64,000 nucleotides of DNA, taken from assembly GCF_030848805.1 (NCBI RefSeq), contig NC_092366.1, forward strand, positions 9,547,368 through 9,611,367, in the 5' to 3' direction. Positions 57,935 through 64,000 of this stretch are shown here, piece by piece. The translations under genes and the position numbers were made by a program. The stretch is from Temnothorax longispinosus (Eukaryota; Arthropoda; Insecta; Hymenoptera; Formicidae). How positions within the stretch are numbered: the stretch's first letter is position 1; the number at the start of each line of letters is the position of its first letter. The notes beneath the pieces were generated by a model. That model saw only the letters and a program-made list of their open reading frames with translations, was not told the origin of the DNA and searched no databases.

Positions 57935-59178
57935 GTGTCAAGTTTAAAGTAATGGAGAAAGCATATGTTATCAGAAAACAATTTCCCATAACTCTCAGTT
58001 ATGGCATAACCATTCATAAAAGTCAAGGATTAACCTTGCAAAACGCTGTTATGGATATAGGTAATTCTATATTTAGTTGTGCTCAGTCATATGTTGCGTT
58101 ATCCCGACTACCGTCTTTGGATGGATTGCATTTAATTAACTTTGATCCTTCAGCTGTAAAAGTAAGTGAAAGAGCTATTAGCGAATATAATCGACTAATA
58201 CGAACATTTCTACCGCAAGCACAAACGATTCCTATTTCGAAAAAACGTTTTCGAAAAGTAAAAGATGTTCCGTGGACATTGTCGAAAATAATCAATGCCG
58301 GTCAAGAGTCAGATCAACAAGTTGGAAAAAGTACTGTTGAGCCGATACCTGTTTTGCAAAATGAAGATGGAGTTTCATGCTACGCAAATTCAGTAATACA
58401 ATGTTTCTTGCAGTCAAGTATTATTAGGAAAGTGTTGCTTAAAGTTGATAAAGATGATTTAAGTATATTAGCGCATAAATATGACAAACGATTACCTAAT
58501 TTGAATGCTGATGCGATACGGACAGATTTAGGAGAGCGCTTTACGAGTCGTGGTGATGAAAAACCAGCAAAACGAGACGCTCTTGAATTTCTTATTGCCA
58601 TTTGCACAAAATATAATTACATAAGAAATTTGGTCGGGCATCAAGTTACTCGTACTACTAAGTGCATTAGCAACTCATGTGGTTATACGACAAAAGATAA
58701 TATTACTGATAACATAGTTGTTCCAATTTCTATTAATAATTTGAAGAAGAAAAGTTATAATCTTAATAATTTATTGAAGGATACATTTTTAAATTGGGGT
58801 CCGTTATATGGAAAAACATGCCAATTTTGTGCAGGAAATCTAGTATTTAGAAATGAATTAACGTTGACGAAAGAAATAGTTATCATTCATTTAATTTTGT
58901 TCTCGTCACAGGATAATAAATTAGTGAAAATACCACAGACATTTAATTTAACTGGCATATCAACAACTAAGATATCGATAGCTAAACAGCAGTATAAAGT
59001 AATGAATACTATATTTCATCAGGGTACATCTATTGAAGATGGTCATTATACAAGTATGTGTAGAGAAAGGACATTTTGGATTGAATTTGATGATGGAAAA
59101 ATTATAGAAAATAAACGATGGCCTACAGGTGCTAAAGGTCTTTATATATTATTTTTGGAAAAAGTTGGTAAGAAATAA
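57910..59178 (+). pseudogene. Helitron helicase C-terminus fused to a USP-type peptidase
   Basis: Residues ~25-80 are the Pif1 C-terminal motifs (TLSYGITIHKSQGLTLQNA; YVALSRLPSLDGLHLINF). From ~145 the chain becomes a ubiquitin-specific protease (C19): Cys box GVSCYANSVIQCFLQ (Cys157, 58378-58380), two zinc-binding pairs (CISNSC and CQFC) of the fingers region, and His box EDGHYTSM (His379, 59044-59046) followed by FWIEFDDGKI. The catalytic Cys and His are present and the order is that of a compact USP. The frame has no break between helicase and protease, so the fusion is not an annotation artefact. Some Helitrons are known to carry an OTU cysteine protease; a USP is a different fold family. 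Its role might be to remove ubiquitin from the transposase or host factors. Upstream frameshifts make this copy non-functional as assembled. Confidence 0.88.
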
Positions 59179-59299
59179 TTTATACAAGCAACGTAATATA
59201 CATGCATATTTTACATAAAAGCAATGTCCGGCAATGTGTATATATATATATATTTACAACTTCAGACACATTTCTTTATAAGGTGTAATTTTTTTCTGT

Positions 59300-59765
59300 T
59301 AAGATTAAGATGCGTAACACTACAAAAAGGCGTGATATCCGTACAAAATTACCTTTTTCAAAAAAAAAAGGTAAAAAAAGGCGCCAAGTACACGCATAGT
59401 AGTACATATGTATTATGTTGTTACCTCGAAAAAAACAAAGTGGTAGTATTATACCTCGAAATAACACCCTGTACATACTGTTTATACAATGCGTAATACT
59501 ACAAAAAGGCGTGATATCCGTACAAAATTACCTTTTTCAAAAAAAGGTAAAAAAATGCGCCAAGTACACGCATAGTAGTATATATGTATTATGTTGTTAC
59601 CTCGAAAAAAACAAAGTGGTAGTATTATACCTCGAAATAACACCTTGTACATACTGTTTATACAATGCGTAATATTACAAAAAGGCGTGATATCTGTACA
59701 AAATTACCTTTTTTAAAAAAAAGGTAAAGAAAGGCGCCAAGTACACGCATAGTAGTGTATATGTT
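59300..59765. repeat. ~180-bp tandem repeat downstream of the Helitron
   Basis: Three units, each with GCGTAATACTACAAAAAGGCG, a TACCTTTTTC-GAAAAAGGTA-like hairpin, CGCCAAGTACACGCATAGTAG, GTTGTTACCTCGAAAAAAAC and GTGGTAGTATTATACCTCG. The hairpin and position suggest it may include Helitron 3'-end-like sequence, but I cannot place a definite CTRR terminus. Confidence 0.7.
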
Positions 59766-60349
59766 GTTACCTCGAAAAAAAAACAGTGGTACTATTATAC
59801 CTCAAAAAAATCTAAGTAACAAGTGGTAGACGTAATCTTTGTATTTCGAAAAATCTCGAAAAAACCTAAGCAGTAGTATCTTTACCTCGAAAAAACCGAA
59901 GTAACAAGTGGTAGACGTAATCTTTGTATGTATCTCGAAAAATCTCGAAAAAACCTAAGCAGTAGTATCTTTACCTCGAAAAAACCGAAGTAACAAGTGG
60001 TAGACGTAATCTTTGTATCTCGAAAAATCTCGAAAAAAACTAAACAGTAGTATTTTTATTTCCAAATATGTTGTTACCTCGAAAAAAAAACAGTGGTAGA
60101 CGTGGTAGTATTATACCTCAAAAAAATCTAAGTAACAAGTGGTAGACGTAATCTTTGTATCTTGAAAAATCTCGAAAAAACCTAAACAGTAGTATTTTTA
60201 TTTCCAAAAAATTATTACTCAAGTGATACACATCACAAAATTACGTTACCTTATCAAAAATGAGTCGCGCTTCAAGTGATCTATTATTTTACAATTACAA
60301 AAAAGAAATGATATCTCTTTTTAAATTACAGCGCCAATTACAGAGAACA

Positions 60350-60575
60350 TACACTGAGAAAAAAAATGTGTCAATCCCAAGAAATATTTAGTCCGATACG
60401 TTTAGCTAAACATTTTAGTTAGTTAACTAAACATTAGTTGAATTAATTAATTCTTGATTAAAGAAACGAAATAAATTGTTGAAACAATTAATATTTACTT
60501 AACTAACTAAAATGTTTAGTTGAACGTATCGAACTAAATATTTCTTGGAATTAACAATTTTTTTTCTCAGTGTAT
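60350..60575. mobile_element. ACACTGAGAAAAAA MITE inside left palindrome arm
   Basis: TIRs ACACTGAGAAAAAAAATGTG and the inverse ending TTTTTTTTCTCAGTGT, with continuing complementarity (AAGAAATATTTAG, TAAACATTTTAGTTAGTTAA). The mirror copy is at ~61758-61984, so it was present before the arm was duplicated. Confidence 0.8.
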
Positions 60576-60679
60576 TTTTCGAGATACAAAGATTACCTCT
60601 ACCACTTGTTACTTAGGTTTTTTTGAGGTACAATATTACCACTGCTTTTCTTCGATTAGAATAAAAGATTGAATCATGA

Positions 60680-60975
60680 AGAATTACACAGAGGTAACAG
60701 TACAAAATACAAATATTTTATTAAAATATTTAAACCCAACAAGGAAATACAAGGTATTTAAATACAAAGTTTATATATGTATTTTAAAAGATTTAATCGC
60801 ATCGCAAAGAATTACAGAGGTAACAGTACAAAATACAAATATTTTATTAAAATATTTAAACCCAACAAGGAAATACAAGGTATTTAAATACAAAGTTTAT
60901 ATATGTATTTTAAAAGATTTAATCGCATCGCAAAGAATTACAGAGGTAACAGTACAAAAAATAAAAATATTTTAT
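60680..60975. repeat. 126-bp tandem unit, coding-phase (mirrored at 61358-61653)
   Basis: Two full units plus a partial one of a 42-codon period (ITEVTVQNTNILLKYL ... LIASQR). Because the period is divisible by three the frame stays open, but the composition is AT-rich and I recognise no protein. Confidence 0.75.
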
Positions 60976-61205
60976 TAAAATACATAAATTTTTCTTGTCA
61001 AAAAACTTGGCGCTGCTAGAGAGAGAAAGAGAGAGAGACCTTTTATCCTATACTTAATCATAAGCCGCATTATTCGAGAGAGAAAGAGACCTTTTACAAA
61101 TGTAAATATTACTTATTCTATACTTATTCTATACTTAATTCTAATCGCTTTAAAAATATAAACTTATCCTAACTTATCCTATACTTCATAAGCCGTCATT
61201 CACCG

Positions 61206-61207
<2 letters not shown>

Positions 61208-61267
<60 letters not shown>
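61208..61267. repeat. (CA)n microsatellite in palindrome loop
   Basis: About 30 CA dinucleotides, located in the unique loop between the palindrome arms. Confidence 0.95.
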
Positions 61268-61273
<6 letters not shown>

Positions 61274-62562
61274 TCGCTCGCACATACACACCAGGCTGAC
61301 CTAATTTTGAGGTCTAGCAGCGCCAAGTTTTTTGACAAGAAAAATTTATGTATTTTAATAAAATATTTTTATTTTTTGTACTGTTACCTCTGTAATTCTT
61401 TGCGATGCGATTAAATCTTTTAAAATACATATATAAACTTTGTATTTAAATACCTTGTATTTCCTTGTTGGGTTTAAATATTTTAATAAAATATTTGTAT
61501 TTTGTACTGTTACCTCTGTAATTCTTTGCGATGCGATTAAATCTTTTAAAATACATATATAAACTTTGTATTTAAATACCTTGTATTTCCTTGTTGGGTT
61601 TAAATATTTTAATAAAATATTTGTATTTTGTACTGTTACCTCTGTGTAATTCTTCATGATTCAATCTTTTATTCTAATCGAAGAAAAGCAGTGGTAATAT
61701 TGTACCTCAAAAAAACCTAAGTAACAAGTGGTAAAGGTAATCTTTGTATCTCGAAAAATACACTGAGAAAAAAAATTGTTAATTCCAAGAAATATTTAGT
61801 TCGATACGTTCAACTAAACATTTTAGTTAGTTAAGTAAATATTAATTGTTTCAACAATTTATTTCGTTTCTTTAATCAAGAATTAATTAATTCAACTAAT
61901 GTTTAGTTAACTAACTAAAATGTTTAGTTGAACGTATCGGACTAAATATTTCTTGGGATTGACACATTTTTTTTCTCAGTGTATGTTCTCTGTAATTGGC
62001 GCTGTAATTTAAAAAGAGATATCATTTCTTTTTTGTAATTGTAAAATAATAGATCACTTGAAGCGCGACTCATTTTTGATAAGGTAACGTAATTTTGTGA
62101 TGTGTATCACTTGAGTAATAATTTTTTGGAAATAAAAATACTACTGTTTAGGTTTTTTCGAGATTTTTCAAGATACAAAGATTACGTCTACCACTTATTA
62201 CTTAGATTTTTTTGAGGTATAATACTACCACGTCTACCACTGTTTTTTTTTTCGAGGTAACAACATATTTGGAAATAAAAATACTACTGTTTAGTTTTTT
62301 TTGAGATTTTTCGAGATACAAAGATTACGTCTACCACTTGTTACTTCGGTTTTTTCGAGGTAAAAATACTACTGCTTAGGTTTTTTCGAGATTTTTCGAG
62401 ATACATACAAAGATTACGTCTACCACTTGTTACTTCGGTTTTTTCGAGGTAAAGATACTGCTGCTTAGGTTTTTTCGAGATTTTTCGAAATACAAAGATT
62501 ACGTCTACCACTTGTTACTTAGATTTTTTTGAGGTATAATAGTACCACTGTTTTTTTTTCGA

Positions 62563-63999
62563 GGTGGTATTTTACGTTGGATGTAAACTATTAAAGGGAA
62601 TACAGCATTATGCAAAAAGTACATCTCGTTTGTGTCGAGAAGTGATGTATAAACATATTTATGCCAACTAGGTCCATTGACTGGTGACACGAAATTATAA
62701 ATTAATGTATCCTTGTCTCTCCTACAAGATAAATTTACTTAAACATAATTATGTATCTACATAATATTGTACATTATACTTCTTTACATGTCACAGTCAC
62801 ACGAAGGAAAAAATTAGCTACCGTAGCAAAAAACCCATAAAACATCCGTAGCATCGTAAAATATAGACAACTAACATTTTTTTGCTACGAGAGTTATTAT
62901 TTAGCAATAGTAGCAAAACATGTTTACTTATATATAAATATTTTACGACTAGATTTGCTGCGGATGTTTTATGGGCTTTTTGCAAGTTTTTTCCCAACGC
63001 TCACACTTCGGAAACCCCAACCGCACTTCTAACATATTATTTATAAGTATAATATTAATTATTTATAATTTATAATTAATACAGGTTATAAGGTTGTTCC
63101 TGTGGCACTTCTGACCGTTTCAAAGGATCCAAATAAAAAAAAAATCCATATTTTATGACTCCCATTTTTCATGCATTTATAATCATATGCTAATATTTAT
63201 ATGTGTGTGTGATTACAATAATACCTAATTGTAAGTAGTTATAACGTATTTAAATACACATATTCGTCCGAGCGTGTTTCATGAATATGCCCCCCCCCCC
63301 ACAATTAACTACAGTATTTTAGAATAGTTTTATTTGCGATATTCTAAACAGATAAATAATAATAGCAACTGAATACTAATTCTTTTATTTTTTCGGTCTA
63401 TTAACTTTCATATTTAATTGTTATATTATATTCATGACGTTAGTTTCTTATAAGCATTGAGAAATAATATTAGAGTATAATAAGTCATTAAAAATCGTGT
63501 CTAAACAACAATCTAAACAATTTATGAGGTTGAACCATTATTATGCCATTATCTGGTAACAATGTTCAAAATAAAAGAAATACATTTTTAAGTAAATTAG
63601 CTACGGAGATGTTGGTCAAGTACCTAATCATACCTGAATCGATTAAAGACGTCCCACGCACTAGTGATTAAAAAATTACCGCAACGTTGACGGGTACTAT
63701 ATCTGTTCCGAAATCGGGATTATAACGATAAAATTTTGTGATTCTAAGTAGCGAAGGCACCATAAGGCCTAGTGGCTCAAACATATTCTCTATCCATCCG
63801 ACAAGTTGTTTATTGGTGCTAGAAAAAACTGAAACAAATCTTAATAATTCATTATTATGTAGATTCGCATGAATTAAACTTATTGTTTGCTAAACGCGAC
63901 ATACGCACACACACATCCGCGATTGTTTATTATTATTTTACAATTTTAGACTTTCACAACACATAATTATGCAAAGCAGTTAAAAATTATTAAATATAA
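62563..63999 (-). pseudogene. FAR copy 4, 5' half of exon 8, exon 7 and introns
   Basis: On the minus strand 62721-62563 is the start of exon 8 (DTLIYNFVSPVNGPSWHKY), ending at the codons for QRKI, where the palindrome begins. Intron 7 follows with a MITE (62816-62997). Exon 7 is at 63828-63634, recognisable (ENMFEPLGLMVPSLL) but wrecked: the stretch corresponding to DIVPVDFTVNALIASSW has substitutions and an in-frame TAA. Intron 6 sequence continues to the window edge. With 45229-45779 this forms one disrupted gene. Confidence 0.85.
62816..62997. mobile_element. 182-bp MITE in intron 7 of FAR copy 4
   Basis: GGAAAAAATTAGCTACCGTA and the complementary right end share CCCATAAAACATCCGYAGCA in inverted orientation (62840 versus 62950). 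Confidence 0.7.
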
Positions 64000-64000
64000 A

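Larger units (their letters stand above)
59768..62562. mobile_element. 2.8 kb nested palindrome (foldback element)
   Basis: The left arm (59768-61017) and right arm (61316-62562) are reverse complements with coordinates summing to ~122331. Ends read ACCTCGAAAAAAAAACAGTG and its complement. Arms contain TACCTCGAAAAAACC-type repeats, a nested MITE, and a 126-bp tandem unit. The ~300-bp loop (61018-61315) is unique and holds a (CA)n run (61208-61267). The right end is exactly the breakpoint in FAR copy 4 exon 8. Confidence 0.85.

Noticed and set aside
60676..61657. 100-codon frames on both strands of the palindrome
   Set aside because: They arise from a 126-bp tandem unit that is a multiple of three; AT-rich composition and mirror symmetry explain them without a protein.

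Overview
The window is eukaryotic nuclear DNA: AT-rich, intron-bearing genes with GT-AG splice sites, dense microsatellites and very many transposable elements. The gene content (a local array of fatty acyl-CoA reductase genes and pseudogenes, a THAP-type P element, Penelope-like elements, a Helitron, a TRIM whose LTR contains a tRNA-like block) suggests an insect, most likely an ant or another hymenopteran. The ant assignment is inference; no species marker is visible. The only host genes I consider intact are two fatty acyl-CoA reductases (FARs). Everything else is FAR pseudogene, captured gene fragment or mobile DNA.

Layout. 1-9.3 kb: the 3' end of a dead FAR copy (copy 0) whose last exon is split by a ~8.8 kb insertion (321-9139) carrying a 7.06 kb P element (462-7522) with THAP domain, DDE residues, terminal inverted repeats (TIRs) and one homopolymer frameshift. 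9.9-10.8 kb: a second dead FAR piece (exons 5-6). 10.8-16 kb: non-coding DNA with a Tigger/pogo-like deletion derivative, a MADF-domain remnant and several miniature elements. 16.0-41.2 kb: a giant inverted duplication. FAR1 (+, 16173-22741) and FAR2 (-, 33284-41020) have 10 exons and 498 codons each and lie tail to tail; the duplicated flanks reach inward to ~26250 and ~29775. The ~3.5 kb centre is asymmetric: a Penelope-like element (PLE) is cut at the left arm boundary but continues across the centre in the right arm, and there it is interrupted by a 3.2 kb TIR element with a perfect 10-bp target-site duplication.

41.2-45.2 kb: a TIR element with a nested solo LTR, and a foldback MITE. 45.3-64 kb: a fourth, dead FAR copy on the minus strand, whose exon 8 is split by ~16.8 kb of foreign DNA (45780-62562). 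That insert holds gene fragments resembling sorting nexin-4 and BUD23/WBSCR22 methyltransferase, a possible spliced minus-strand gene with a minisatellite in its coding region, a TRIM with two 161-bp LTRs that read as identical, nested foldback elements, a 500-base N gap, a Helitron replicase/helicase whose C-terminus carries a ubiquitin-specific-protease domain with its Cys and His boxes, and a 2.8 kb nested palindrome that ends exactly at the FAR breakpoint.

Functional reading. FAR1 and FAR2 should reduce long-chain acyl-CoA to fatty alcohol for cuticular lipids, waxes or pheromones. Their sequences are mosaic, pointing to gene conversion with a neighbouring copy. Their core promoters differ (TATAAAA in FAR1, TTTAAAA in FAR2). 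The locus looks like a FAR nursery being duplicated, inverted and broken by transposons.
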